Part shown: one piece after another, positions 32,872 to 45,470 of the stretch | Numbering within the stretch: the stretch's first letter is position 1 | How the letters are laid out: each line of letters starts with the position of its first letter | Source of the DNA: Branchiostoma floridae | Taxonomy: Eukaryota; Chordata; Leptocardii; Amphioxiformes; Branchiostomatidae | DNA: 64,000 nt | Assembly: GCF_000003815.2 (NCBI RefSeq) | Contig: NC_049992.1 | Span: 5,953,094-6,017,093 of the forward strand | Reading direction: 5' to 3' | The notes under the pieces: model-generated | Databases searched by the model: none | Seen by the model: the letters and a program-made list of their open reading frames with translations, nothing else | Told to the model about the DNA's origin: nothing | Translations under genes and position numbers: made by a program

Positions 32872-33456
32872 ACCTTTAAATGGGCAGTTTCGGTCAAATT
32901 ACGGCCGGCGCCCTGGCGATTGCAAAAGTCCGTTGGGATTAAAACTTCTATGTGATTTCTGTTTTGCATCAAAAATGATGGAAATACCAAGCCCAGTCCA
33001 ATTTGTGACGCGGCAGTTTTTACAGCAAAATAACATGCTCGACGTTCGGGCGATTTTGAACTTCGGCGAGCTCCAGCTGACCTAAAAATTCGTCTGGCGT
33101 TTGCTTGAAATCGTGACCCCGGCGTAAGAATAAGTGGGTGCTCAGGACAGTGAGTAAAATGGACGAGAATATTTCAATGAGGCTTGTGACAGCAGCTGGC
33201 TTCATAATTCATGCCAACAGGTTTGGCTGAAGTCATAGTTTTCAATAAAGCACTGGGAATTTTTGAATTTGAGTGTGTTTGACTTCAAACAAAAAGATGA
33301 GCATATTAAACCTTTGTAGTCGTATGCGAGGATCTCTCACCATACTAGTAGTAAGACGCGTGAATATCATCTATAGGTAATATGAAACTTATCCTTGCCC
33401 TAATTCCCTATTAGTATAAACTCCATTCTACATGTTTTTGGGAAATTTTATACAGT

Positions 33457-35268
33457 TCTCATGCGCGGATTTAGGGGGGGGCGCACCCGGCGCGCGCCCC
33501 CCCTTTGGCTGGACCCAAAAAAAAAATTCGGCTGGACCACAAAAAAAAAAGGAATTCCACAAATAAATCCAGAAAATCAGCGAAAGTTTCAGCGAAGCGG
33601 CGACAATACAAAGCTGCTAACCAACAATACCAAGGCGCACTCCTCCCGCTTTTACTTCCTCATTGTGTCGGTCGTTGCGGGCATAGCCAGAATGTTTCGT
33701 AACCAGGACGTTGGCAATACTCCCGCCCTTCTTCGGAACTCGCTTATGTTCCATCTGACTCTAATATTGTTATTATATTTGCTATTTTGGTGCCCTATTA
33801 GCCCATGTGGACTGAGCGACGCAAGATACAATGTTAAACATTCATTCATTCATACTGTGACGGTAAATGTCAGGACTAAAAATGTATCAAACTTACGATA
33901 TGTCTCCGCTAAGGGACTTGACGATATTTACCGGGGGGGAGGGCTGATGCAAAATGGGTCAGGTAAAAAAAAAACGGCGATCTTTTCACTACACATGTAC
34001 GATATTTACACAAAAGAAACTAAATCAATGTTCTACTTGGTACATTTTAGTGATATCGTGACAAAAACCGCTTCAATACTGCTGTAATCATTCCAAAACG
34101 GGAGTTATTTCGGCCAACCAACAAACTTGCCGAAAACTTTTCGCGCCATCATATGCATGATTACGTCATATATGCACGCAGCAGAGAGCCCGCCGTCACG
34201 AAAGTAAACATCGTAAATAATGTTTCATCCCGTTGCCGTCCGTGAACTATTCCGTTTACAAAGAACCGATGCACACAGGATTGATATTGATACCAATTTT
34301 AGTCTTCGTAAACTTCGTGCGAACATGGAATTACACGACAGAGGCGGCTGCAGCAAATTTCTTATGGGGAGGGCGAACTATATTGACGTAATCCTAGGGG
34401 GTCCGGTGGCATGCTCTCCCGGAAAAATTTTGAAATCTTGACTATCTGAAACGATCTTTCCTAACTTTTGATGGACAAATTTGCTGGCAGACTAAGCTAA
34501 GTTTAATAGCCTTTCTAGTAGGGTTTTTAGCTTATATTATTGAGGGCGACGACGCCCCCAACGTATTTTCACAACTTTGAGCGCACGAGCCGTCGCAAGG
34601 TAGGTCTGGAGAAAAATGTTGAAATTTGAACCCTCTGAAACAGGATTTTCTGCACTTTGAGGGATAAACTTTGCTGGTAGACTATGCTAAATGTAATGAC
34701 ATTTCTGTCAGGGGAAAAGATTTTTGATGGCGACGAGCGCCAGAGCGTCGTGGGCGCCGGAGGTGCAAGCCGTCGCCAGGCACGTCCAGAGAAAAATTGA
34801 AATCTTGACCACCTGAAACTTCATTTCCTGCGTTTTAGGGGCACATTTTGCTTGTATTTTTAAGGCCCCGTTTTTAAAGGCATTTTTTTTTCAATGGCCC
34901 TCCCCCCGGCTCAAGACATGTTTCGATGGCCGTTCCCCCATGCCAAAAATATGATTGTTGAATGTGAGATTGCTAACTATAAAAATCAGTGTTCTTTCGT
35001 TTATTATATTTGTTCAGCCCTAAAAGTCAGTGTTGATTTGTTGGTTATTTTTGCACAGAAATGGCTCTAAAATGCACCAGAGAGCCTCTTTATTTTAAAA
35101 AGTTCTCGGGGGAGGCCCCCCAAACCCCCCCAACGAGAGGGGGGAAACCCCCCTCTCGTGCTCTCCCCCCCGCGCAGCTACGCTGCGCATTCGTGGCCTT
35201 CGGCCACGACCTGAGGTGCGACAGCATATGCGCCCCCCCTTTGCAAAATCCTGGATCCGCCCCTGGTT
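33457..35268. mobile_element. 1.8-kb non-autonomous DNA transposon
   Basis: The left end contains GCGCGGATTTAGGGGGGGGC then GCAC. The right end, inverted, reads CAGGGGCGGATCCAGGATTT followed by a G run and GCGCAT, a terminus type common to hAT-like elements of marine invertebrates. The interior at 34430-34870 has three diverged tandem units of about 170-190 bp (each starting GAAATCTTGA or GAAATTTGAA). Open frames inside (up to 208 codons at 33461-34087) look like chance. Superfamily is tentative. Confidence 0.55.
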
Positions 35269-35799
35269 CTTGCAGTTCATGAAAGGAAGTTTACACAATA
35301 TCTACTGTAATTTTGATGGCTTAAAACCATGTAGAATCCTTTGCTCTCCTACGTATATTGCCAACAGTTGATTGACGTATTATGCTATGGGCCATGAAGC
35401 TAGGCCTCTAAACCTGCGTCATTACAACAACGAGAAAGGTCAAGTTCATTCACAAGCAGTATGTCTTGGCAGGGATTCATGAGAGCAAAGTTTTCTTTCT
35501 AGTGCCTTTGTGCTAGCAGTCGTCAAATCTTTGATGGGGTATTTCGGCAGACTACGCTGAATTGTGCCAACTTTGTGTCACACATCGAATTTGCAACTCT
35601 TTTGCATATCAAGCTCAGGAAAAGAACATATGACCAGATCAAAACGAACTAGATTATTGTCCCTTAAAATATGTACCTACTTCGCATTTTTTTTGCATGA
35701 AGAAAAGTTTGAATGAACGTTTTTGGTCTATTTCCATTGTCTTTTTGTGATTATATGCTGAAAATATGTATTTTTGAAAATCGAAGGCGGTGGATATGA

Positions 35800-36040
35800 G
35801 ATGTAGGAGCCCAACTGGTATCTTAGATATGCGTTATTTTGACGTCATTAATGTTGTTATTGGCAACACAAGTCGTAACCAACATTATCACTCTGTTATC
35901 TGCACTTGCTGTTACATTATTGTAGCATAACTTCTGGGAACCCCTTTTTTCACGGTTCCAGCCAATATAGTCAAATTGATGACGTCACAATTACGTTATA
36001 TTACATCAAGAGTTATAAGAGTTAGAAGGGGCGGGCCTCA
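35800..36040 (-). repeat. Degraded copy of the TTAA-element interior
   Basis: GAGCCCAACTGGTATCTTAG, TGACGTCATTAATGTTGTTA, and further on the G-rich end GGGGCGGGCCTCAAAAGCAC match, in inverted order, sequence at 56090-56285 and 20655-20880. A short (CA)n follows at about 36056-36078. Confidence 0.55.
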
Positions 36041-36079
36041 AAAGCACCCCCCCCCGCACACACACACACAAACACACAC

Positions 36080-37163
36080 CACCCGGTCTTAACAGGTGGA
36101 GAAAATGCTTGCAGTGGTTTAAATTCTTGTCAGTCAGTCGGAAACCACACAGCCAGTCTGGTCCTACAGACGGACATAGCAGTCATTTTTGACGGTGCGG
36201 TGCTTTCGTAATCATCAACTATCATTGATCTAACTGTATCTAACGTTACCCTTTGGAAACGAAGTACAATACAGTGTACATTACCATAGTGTTTGGCAGT
36301 CAAACCTGTCCCATCATTAGACATGACACTACTCTGGGATGACCCGTAATCATTGACGTGTCACAATGCACAGTACGTTTTAACGTATACAATATACGGA
36401 CAAACCACTGACAAACTGGGTGACACATCATAAAGTATATGAATAGCTTTTTTTTTTTAAATATCTAACTTAGATTTCTAATTTCATGCGCCATATTGCG
36501 AATGATTGGTGATATTTGTCAGTTTGGTCAGCTACACGTGCTTCGCAACATGTACGGGGTACTTTCGGTAGTGTAATAACGCTACATACATGAACATGTA
36601 GCACTGGTCAAATTTGGCCCCAAAATTCTATCTGGGGTTTTAGAATCTAAACCGTGTTCGATCTGACATAATTAAACAGAACAGGCGTTCTATCAGGGTT
36701 CACCTGCGGTCATTCACAAGGTCACCTGCGGTCATCCGCAGGTTTCCAGTTTCCACTGTAAACACGTGGGAAACTCCAAGGTTATTTTCCCTGGTGACAT
36801 ACGTCAGAATCTAAACAAACATTTTCACAAATATGAACTATAATCTGTCCAGCATAGCTTTGCTTCCGTTTAGTTTGGAACATGTGTCGTGTAACGAAGC
36901 TACTGACGTCATTATTGGTGACCTTGTATGTTACAACACCTGTTCACGGCGGTATCAATAATCGGCATGACATACGGCCAAACATGGTATTCAAATAACT
37001 TGTAAAACACGTTTAAAGCAACTCTTTCAGGGCTTACATTATTTACAACAAAAATCCAGATTTGTGTTTTAGTGTTTCTTTTGATATAGAGCCAATTTTG
37101 AATTAAGGGTCTTTGTGGGTGAAAAAGAAAATATATTGTCTGTAAATCTAAAAAGCTTGAAAT
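36080..37163. other. Intergenic, no gene seen
   Basis: There are no convincing open frames. A short duplication GGTCACCTGCGGTCAT / GTTCACCTGCGGTCAT is found near 36700-36740. Nothing else stands out. Confidence 0.5.
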
Positions 37164-37377
37164 AACATCAACTTTCATAATTCCACCGGGTGCCATAATA
37201 CCAACGAATGAGAAAAATACATTAATTTACCGTTACCGTTGGGCCAATTCAACATTAGTAAATATGCGATTCAGATATCCAGGTAACGCTATTCGAGACA
37301 ATCTAGAGAAAGCCTCAATAGCAACGTATTTTGTGTGGCGGTATTATGGCACCAGATAGAATTATGAGAGTTGATGT
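37164..37377. mobile_element. TIR MITE
   Basis: The left end ACATCAACTTTCATAATTCC plus ACCGGGTGCCATAATACC is mirrored by GGTATTATGGCACCAGATAG plus AATTATGAGAGTTGATGT. The inverted ends are about 38 bp in a 214-bp element. A fragment of the left end is at 20562-20606. Confidence 0.75.
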
Positions 37378-38395
37378 GAGAAGTTTAAAGATCCCCAAGA
37401 TAGAGAGTCATTACAGTCATTACGTATGTAATATGAAATATGTGAATTTTCAGTCGAATTTAGGACCAGTTTGAATATGGAATGTGTTTTTTTTGCCACA
37501 GAACACTCTTTCTAAGCTAAACTTTCTAACTAAATCAACTAGGCATATTTTAGAAAACGGAAAACTGTGTAGCACACGTACACGGTAAGATTTGAGGCAT
37601 ACACACGGCGGATTTTTATCTAACTTGGGCGAGATATGAGCGAGAGGTTACTTTCCTAACTATCATGATCTTTTGGGAGATGTACCAGTTACCGTTAGTT
37701 TCCCTGGGGACCACGCGAGAGCTAGTTGCAGTAGAACGTTGCCCATAGCAACCGTCCACCATGTTTAGATTTTATGTTGCTATTAATCATCCCATACAAG
37801 ATATGTATAGAATCCTCTGAAAATCACTGATCACCAAAATGAATTGAAATGACCATTGCTAATTGCCGCCGTAATGATGAGATATTGTTTAAACGGTTTG
37901 TCGATTGTATTGATAGCATGCGCACAACTGAAGACGATTTAAGATCAAATATGATGATATTTGATTTTTGAGTAGGTCGACTTGGAAAGACAGAATTATG
38001 AAGCCAACCTCACTTTATTGTTTTCCGTGGCACTATATCAGGGCTCTTTCTCTTATATCTTCTGTAATGGACATGCTATGTTTGGTGTTTTTTTAGTGAC
38101 AATTTCAAGTTAGATTAAAAAAAACGGTGTTGATTTCGGACATCCAGTCAATGCTTTTTACATGTACAATATATGAAAAATAATGACAATATGACACCGA
38201 TAACTAGTTTTAACAGTTTCATACAAAGAATTGAATCGAAGAACAGACTTGAAATTCGGTAAAGGTAGCTCCATAGCCTTTTTTGAGGCCAGAAGGGCAG
38301 TAGGTTGTTAACTGTCGGCATTGGAAGGTGGAGCCCAACCCTTTCCATCCATTGCTTTTTAACAACCCTTACCGAAGTCATGTACCCGTTTGGCT

Positions 38396-39340
38396 AAGGG
38401 CACAATATCAGCAGCATGGCAGGATTCGAATTCAGGGCTTCTGGTTTGTGTGAAAGGTTACTTTCGATATTCAGCTAAATTTGATAAAAGACATCAAGAA
38501 AGTAGATCACTGTGATTAAATCTTTTACATCTGGGAGAAGTGTGGAAGGCCCTTTCCTAAGGGCACAAGATCAGTAGCATGGCAGGATTCGAGCTCAGGG
38601 CTTCTGGTTTGTTTAAAGAGTTACTTTCGATATTCAGCTAAATTTGATAAAAGACATCAAGAAAGTAGATCACTGTGATTAAATCTTTTACATCTGGGAG
38701 AAGTGTGGAAGGCCCTTTCCTAAGGGCACAAGATCAGTAGCATGGCAGGATTCGAGCTCAGGGCTTCTGGTTTGTTTAAAGAGTTACTTTCGATATTCAG
38801 CTAAATTTGATAAAAGACATCAAGAAAGTAGATCACTGTGATTAAATCTTTTACATCTGGGAGAAGTGTGGAAGGCCCTTTCCTAAGGGCACAAGATCAG
38901 TAGCATGGCAGGATTCGAACTCAGGGCTTCTGGTTTGTTTAAAGAGTTACTTTCGATATTCAGCTAAATTTGATAAAAGACATCAAGGAAGTAGATCACT
39001 GTGGTTAAATCTTTTACATCTGGGAGAAGTGAGGAAGGCCCTTTCCTAAGGGCACAAGATCAGTAGCATGGCAGGATTCGAACTCAGGGCTTCTGGTTTG
39101 TTTAAAGAGTTACTTTCGATATTCAGCTAAATTTGATAAAAGACATCAAGGAAGTAGATCACTGTGGTTAAATCTTTTACATCTGGGAGAAGTGAGGAAG
39201 GCCCTTTCCTAAGGGCACAAGATCAGTAGCATGGCAGGATTCGAACTCAGGGCTTCTGGTTTGTTTGAAGAGTTACTTTCGATATTCAGCTAAATTTGAT
39301 AAAAGACATCAAGGAAGTAGGTCATCACTGTTGTTAAAAG
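38396..39340. repeat. 163-bp satellite, six copies, containing SINE-like sequence
   Basis: AAGGGCACAAGATCAGTAGC begins each unit at 38559, 38722, 38885, 39048 and 39211, exactly 163 apart, with a more diverged first unit at 38396. Each unit includes GGCAGGATTCGAACTCAGGG, which on the minus strand resembles a Pol III B-box, and CCCTTTCCTAAGGGCACAA, similar to the local SINE body. Neighbouring copies differ at only a few bases. Confidence 0.95.
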
Positions 39341-40756
39341 CAAATTTAAACACGTATTTAGTGATGATTGGTCTTTAATGATACTACAGGGTGTTTTCCT
39401 ACAGCTTTGAGGATATAAGGAGGCACACAAGAAAGCTGATTGCCGACCACGCAATGACGTCTGCTGGAAAATGTCAAAGTCTTGATGTACGTCACCAGAC
39501 CAGACCGTAATGGCAGAACCAATCTTAGCTCACGTGTTTTCTGTTCTTTCAGTACGTTTGGAAAAAAAAAACACGTGAAAACGAGTGTTCATCCTTGCCC
39601 CTTGGATCCAAGGATTGTGTTTGTTCTAGTTCTTGCTTTCTATTTCCTTTTGATTTTGTATCAGGGGGGGGGGGGTATACGCCAGTCTTTTGTTTATACT
39701 GTACGTTATCATAAAGAGCAAGGGAGCCAAGCGTATGTCGTGGCACATGTGATGTCTCAATTCAGCCCTATTTTGTACGTCTACATTGAAAAGCAATAAA
39801 AAAAACACCAATGCGAGTTTTGGCACGACGCAGTTTTCAGCTTGGCATGACGCAATTTTTAGCTCTGGCACGATTTCAAGCATGCAAACAAACGCTTTTG
39901 TATCTTATCGTCTAGACTTGAGAATGTTCTCAAAGCATTTTGCTCACTGTAAATCAACCTGTGTTAGCTTCATAAGAAAACATTTAAGTCTGACAAGTCG
40001 AAAGACTTTTGATAAGTTTCGTTCATTAATTAATTACAAGAAAACCAAAAATATTGCAGTTGATGGTAAACAAAAGACATTGCAATGGCCGACTGTACAG
40101 CACACTCTGCTAAGCACTTAGCACAATAAAAATAATATCATATTTATTTCTTAAGAATATATCATATTTAGCTATATAGCTTATTTTATACCCTCCATTG
40201 TCATCGTATATGGAGAATCCTATTAAATAGATATCATATAGGTAGTTGAACACACACCACAACCAGTGGACTAGCTTCCTGCTGTAGTGCTTGCCCAAAT
40301 AAAAAGAAACGGAAATGGACACCATCATATACGCCGTAGGGTAGGGATGGGGGGCTAGATTTTTAACGCAGGAACTTCCTCCTTCATTTACCCCCGGATG
40401 AACGCCATTTCCTCCGGCCCATAAATGGCTTAACCCTAAGTAGTACGGCCTATATCACATCGCACATTTCCTGTGTATCATATGGACCAAAATCTCCAGG
40501 ATATAATTTTAAAGCTTTTAACCCAAGGCAGGGATTTGTACGCGTGATCCCAACGTTCGCTATTCATTGGAAACTCCTATGTTTAAGCTTTCGAGGATTT
40601 CAAGCCGGATTTCCAAGTCGCTGTGACCCTGTGTGTAATTCAATATAGGGAGATTATCTAGAATCGAGCAGATTAGAGGTCGTTGTCGGTTATACTGGCG
40701 TTCAAAGTGGTACTGGTAGCGGGGATGACTACCCTGCATAGTCTAATTTTCAAAAC
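39341..40756. other. Intergenic, no gene seen
   Basis: No convincing frame. A G run lies at about 39665-39674. A fragment at about 40245-40290 is the inverse of the SINE-linked sequence at 56895-56940 (shared AGCAGGAAGCTAGTCCACTG). Confidence 0.5.
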
Positions 40757-41100
40757 GTGACAAAAATATCTCATTATATATTAAAGTTATCGTCTTGTTT
40801 TGATGACGGCATAATAAAACGTCATTTCCTTAAAACGTAGGGGTAAATTTGATAAAAAAAGGTGAAACATTTATGTGAAAAATATTTCATCACAAAACTT
40901 ATTGTTTGGTGACGTTATCAAACGTCATTTCCTTAAAACATTAGAGAAAGAATTAGATTAGAAAGATGAAACATGTAAATGTGACAAAATATCTCATTAT
41001 GAAACTTATCGTCCTCCTGTCTTAATGACGTTATAATCAAACATCCTTTCCGTAAAACATTAGAGTAAATTAGAATAAAAAGATGAAACATTTTTGGTAT
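40757..41100. repeat. Three diverged tandem units of about 110-118 bp
   Basis: The phrase ATATCTCATTAT, then GTCATTTCCTTAAAAC, then GATGAAACAT recurs starting near 40758, 40876 and 40983. Units differ by many substitutions, so this is an old array. Confidence 0.75.
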
Positions 41101-41799
41101 TTCGAATGACGTCAGGACTAAATGTCTCTTTTACATGACGCGAGAGAAATCAAATTAGACTAATGTGAAACTTTAATTCAATTTCATGTTTTGTTCTCTT
41201 TTAACCCTCAAGATGTATACACGTCATACCTACGACGACGTCAAAAGAACTCGGGCTGGTTAAAGATTAAAAGCTCACTTCAAACTTGCAGGCGAATCCT
41301 TACATCACTAATGTTTGGGACAGTTTTCTCTTATCCTGATAAAATCTCAGCAGATGTATGGCAGTTACGTTTGATAGCATTTTTATTTCAGTGGGATGTC
41401 ATTTTAGTTTTAATTCAGTCGCAACACTGCGATATCTTATATCTTGTACTGTTCGTATCTAACAGATTTTGATTTTGAAATAAGAGAGTTGTTGTAGATA
41501 ACGTTACATTCTTTTACTCTAGATGGAAAATACAGTCGACGTTTATTCTATAACTTCCAATCCCAACCAAGACTAAGGCTCAGCTTTATCTACTACACAA
41601 ATCATTGCCGTTGATGCATAGAACCTTACTGGTTGGTTGCCAGCCCTTGTCAATGCACATTCTCTCACTTTTGTTTCACACCGCTCCATGGTTAAGCACT
41701 TCTACTTTGTATAGGAGACTTCGCCATAGGAATCTGTCTTGTTGGCATCTTTTGTGTGTGGGGGTGTTTTCTGGTTGTAACTGGGTTTTTGACTGTAAC

Positions 41800-41860
41800 G
41801 CTTTATAACGTCATTTAAAAGCTGGAAGGTAATTCCAGCTTTTAAATGACGTTATAAAGC
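41800..41860. repeat. Perfect 28-bp palindrome
   Basis: Arms at 41800-41827 and 41833-41860 are perfect reverse complements with a 5-base loop (GGTAA). The arm starts GCTTTATAACGTCATTTAAA. No target duplication is obvious. Confidence 0.95.
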
Positions 41861-41965
41861 ACTCAATATTCTTTTACTTTTAAGACGTCGAGTCGGTAGA
41901 ACTTTGGCTTGTTGATAATTGAAATACAACATGAGGAAACAGTCAAAGAACTTTAGGACTACATG

Positions 41966-42360
41966 TACCTACCCACTTTCTCCCCTTCACTACTAAGGGT
42001 GGGTAGCGTTGGTGCAGTGTACCGGTATAAAACTTTTTTCTTGCTGCACCGGTCCAGAGAACAGTTGACCGCATGTTGGACCGATTAAAAAACGAACAGA
42101 TGACAGATCCAAGAAAATAAGAAGAGTGAAGTAAAGGGGAGTTGATAGTCATTTTACCAGCTTCTACAGTTAAAACTGGTTCGAGTCGGTTTGTGTTGTT
42201 TACACGAAGATAGGATTTAAAAACGTCAATGGACGTCAGTTAGTTCACTTCACCAAACAGAATCCTTAAACGAAATGGACCATTGTTAAATGTATCGTGC
42301 ATTCACAAGTTTTCACAGATAATAAGGCCCACAATTAATAAGGTCCGGAACTGTACCTGA
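41966..42360 (-). mobile_element. GGTCC-type element, copy 1
   Basis: Reversed, this matches 43568-44048: shared blocks include GGTAAAATGACTATCAACTC, then the CCTCTACTT-like text and TTTTCTTGGA. AAGGGTGGGTAGCG near 41996 corresponds to the GGGTACCCACCC end of copy 2. Confidence 0.6.
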
Positions 42361-42881
42361 TCCTCTGATCCTCTAGTTCATCTTCCGTTAAACTCTTAAA
42401 CTGATGCGAGCGGACAAAGAAAAAAAAGTTGTTCAAAAATGTTGCCTTCAATCTGAAATCTTAGGAGTCAGGAAGGCACAACAAATTCCTAAACAAATTT
42501 GTGTTTTTTTTCTTCATTTGGCTATTTCTTTAGCCTAGGAATTGATGTTGGCATTCTGTAACATTAGTATCCGTTTTTCGATATGTTATTGTTTTCTTTT
42601 TATTGCAGAAAGTTCCTTTTTCATTTACCCCCATTTTCCGATATGGTATTGTTTTTTTTCTCCGGCATTCTCATTTTACAGCTGCTTTGTACGATTTAGA
42701 GGATATGGTTCATTGGTTTTTATTTGGAAACGGACGAAAATTTTGCCCACGTTTAAGTCATCCATATAATCAAATCAACGTGCACGTGACCTTACCACCT
42801 GTGGGCGCGCCATAATAACCAAATTAGGCCCCCTTGTTCTTGTTCGAACCGCCCCCTTCAGGAACCATTCTGTTAGCACGA

Positions 42882-42957
42882 TTACGTCATGGTTCCGATT
42901 TACGTAGGTCTGTCTCACATATAAAAGGACGACGTAAGCGTCGTACGGATTCAGACT
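42882..42957 (+). promoter_or_regulatory. Promoter of the neuropeptide gene: CRE, TATA box, initiator
   Basis: TTACGTCA (42882-42889) is a CREB/ATF-type site. TATAAAA (42920-42926) is followed by an initiator-like TCAGACTT at 42951, about 31 bases after the TATA start, which is the standard spacing. The coding ATG is about 50 bases further on. A CRE 5' of a TATA box is the arrangement known from somatostatin genes. Confidence 0.65.
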
Positions 42958-43003
42958 TCAGCGCAGCGCTACCGCCAGTAGAGAACCGACCTCCAGAAGA
43001 GAG

Positions 43004-45439
43004 ATGAAGAATCTACACGCCTTTTTGTTCCTCTCCGTCCTGACGTTGGTGGTGGTCTGGACGTCGGCTGAGATTCTACCCTACCAGCAGAGCGTAGACG
43101 ACATGGACAGAGCACAGGTAGGCCCACGTTTTACCCATGCGATATTTCAGTCGTCGAGAAGTTGTTTCTACGTTTGTTAACATTTACGAACAGTGGCTGA
43201 ATGTTATGTGGCGTCCAAGGACCGAAAACGATCACCGGAGCCACTTCTAGAGTTTCCTGCTCGATGTTATGACCTAGAATAAGGTGCTTACACGGCTTTC
43301 CTTGCTCACTCTATGGTGTAAACCTGACTTTGCTTGGGTAGGTAAAAGTAAAGGGTTGATCTGCGCCTGCCAATACCGTGCTCTAGACACAGTGTATTAC
43401 GTTCCACTGCCCCTGTTGCCTTGAAAAAAATGCTTTGGAACTGCATTATCTTTTACATCATTTAAGAACGACGCCTACTGACAGCACAAGTATTTTGTCC
43501 TTGGTAAGTTAAGAAAGATAAATTAAACGTTAAGATGTCCCTGTCGGGTACCCTGCCGAAACGTTGAAAGGTACGGGTGGGTACCTAAACAAAAAATTCA
43601 GGTACAGGTACGGTCCAGGTTTAAAGGACGAGGTTCAGGTCCGGACCTGAAGCTAGACCTAATTGTCTGTGAAAATTTGTAAATGGACAATATTTAAAAT
43701 TAGTCCATTTCGCTACAAAGGTGTCTGCTTGCTATAGTATCTGACTTCTTTTGGCGTTTTAAAATCACATGTTCATGTAAATACACCAAATGCCTCTGTT
43801 ACCTCAGACCAAATTTGACTGTTAAAACTTGGTAAAAATGACTATCTACTATCCTCTACTTTGCTCTTGCTATTTTCTTGGACCGGTAAGCCCCAAAACA
43901 CGTGAACGCCAGCCGGTATTATCTGTTCATTTTCAAATCGGTCCAAAATCCGGTGCACTGATTTTTTTTCAGGTCCGTTTTTTTTTCCAGACCCGTCCAA
44001 CAAGAAAAAAAGGTTATGGACCGGTAAAGCCTACGGGTACCCACCCCTATTTCCAGGTATTCGATACGTTCTTGGAAAATAACTTTACAACAACGATGTT
44101 TGATGTTATTGTCTTTCATATGGACGGAATTCTGAGAAAATTATGCTGGGGTTAGTGCAGTGAAGAGACAACTCAATGATACACGCTTGGCTTCCTCGCT
44201 CTCTATGATAACGTTCAGTTTTAACAAAAGACTGGCGGTCTTTGAAGTATTCAATATTCCTGACGATTTCAAAAGTTGACATCGGTGTGTCATCTCAGCC
44301 AACTCGCTTTAAATGTTTTGCGTCTGATAAAAGAGAAAATTGCTGCGTCTACCAATAACAAGCTGGTTGATCAGAGAGTCGAAAAGCTGGGAACCGTCTT
44401 TCGCTCAACAAGGGGTAAAAAGGATCACAAAAGAAATATGCAGTTTCTTACGTAGCATCCGTACCCCACGCTTTTTCCATTCGGTTAATTCGTCCAGTGA
44501 GCATTTGAGCTTATTTTAATCGTAATTTTTCTGACTTAGGGAAAAGAGATGTGTTTAGCTTTATTTAAGCAATCCAAAATTTTGAAGCGAACTTCGGGTC
44601 TTGTGACGTGGTCACTAATGATAAAAAGAAAAGAATTATAAAAAAAGAGACTGAAATGGCAAATCTGACGATGTCTGTTTGAGCATATGTCAATGGTACA
44701 TTAGGTGAATACCATTTAGTCACTGCATATTCCAAAACACCACAGGGCGCAAACGGCCAGAATCATAAGAAATATTCGTTGTTTGAAATCTATAATGGCG
44801 AATTCAGGCCTGAAGGACCCGACGACTTCAAAGACATAAAAAAATGAATTAATGTTTCCTTGCATTTTTGAATGTGATGAAACATTTTCTCCTCAGAATT
44901 TGAAATTTGCTTGATTTGCAGGAGTCATATACTACAAAACCCCTGACTCTGAGTGTCACAAAATGAGTGGAATTGCCTGCTTTCAAAACCATTTCAATTA
45001 TCAAGCACTTATTTACACGAGGGCAAACACAACGTAAAAATGCTACGGAGAGCTTGACAGCACTTCCGCCCTGTGTCAAGCCAAATTTCTGCCCCTGCTA
45101 AATATTTGCTCCGGCGCTGCTTGGAGGTTCCCATTATACCCCAAGGGGAGAGAAGTGCGTCCCTTTCGTTGGGAGTAGCAACTTTCAAGCAGAGGTCTGA
45201 GCCAATTTGGGGAGAATGGGTCACGAAACGGTGTCTTAGACCCTAACCCCAACCCCAATCCCAACCCCAACCCTAGCCCTTACCCTAACCTTATGTACAT
45301 TACTCTTACCCTAGCCCAACCCTATCAATGAATGAATGAATGAAAGACCTTTATTGTACATTCATGCCTCGACGGGCTAGGTACAGTAGCCCAATTACTA
45401 ACCCTAACTCCATGCACGCACACTAGCCAAGGTGTGTGT

Positions 45440-45470
<31 letters not shown>

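Noticed and set aside
33461-34087. 208-codon frame inside the 1.8-kb transposon
   Set aside because: Starts in the transposon terminus, low-complexity Lys and Arg start, no transposase motif.
45240-45330. Chromosome end
   Set aside because: The tract is short, degenerate and flanked by the exons of one gene on both sides.
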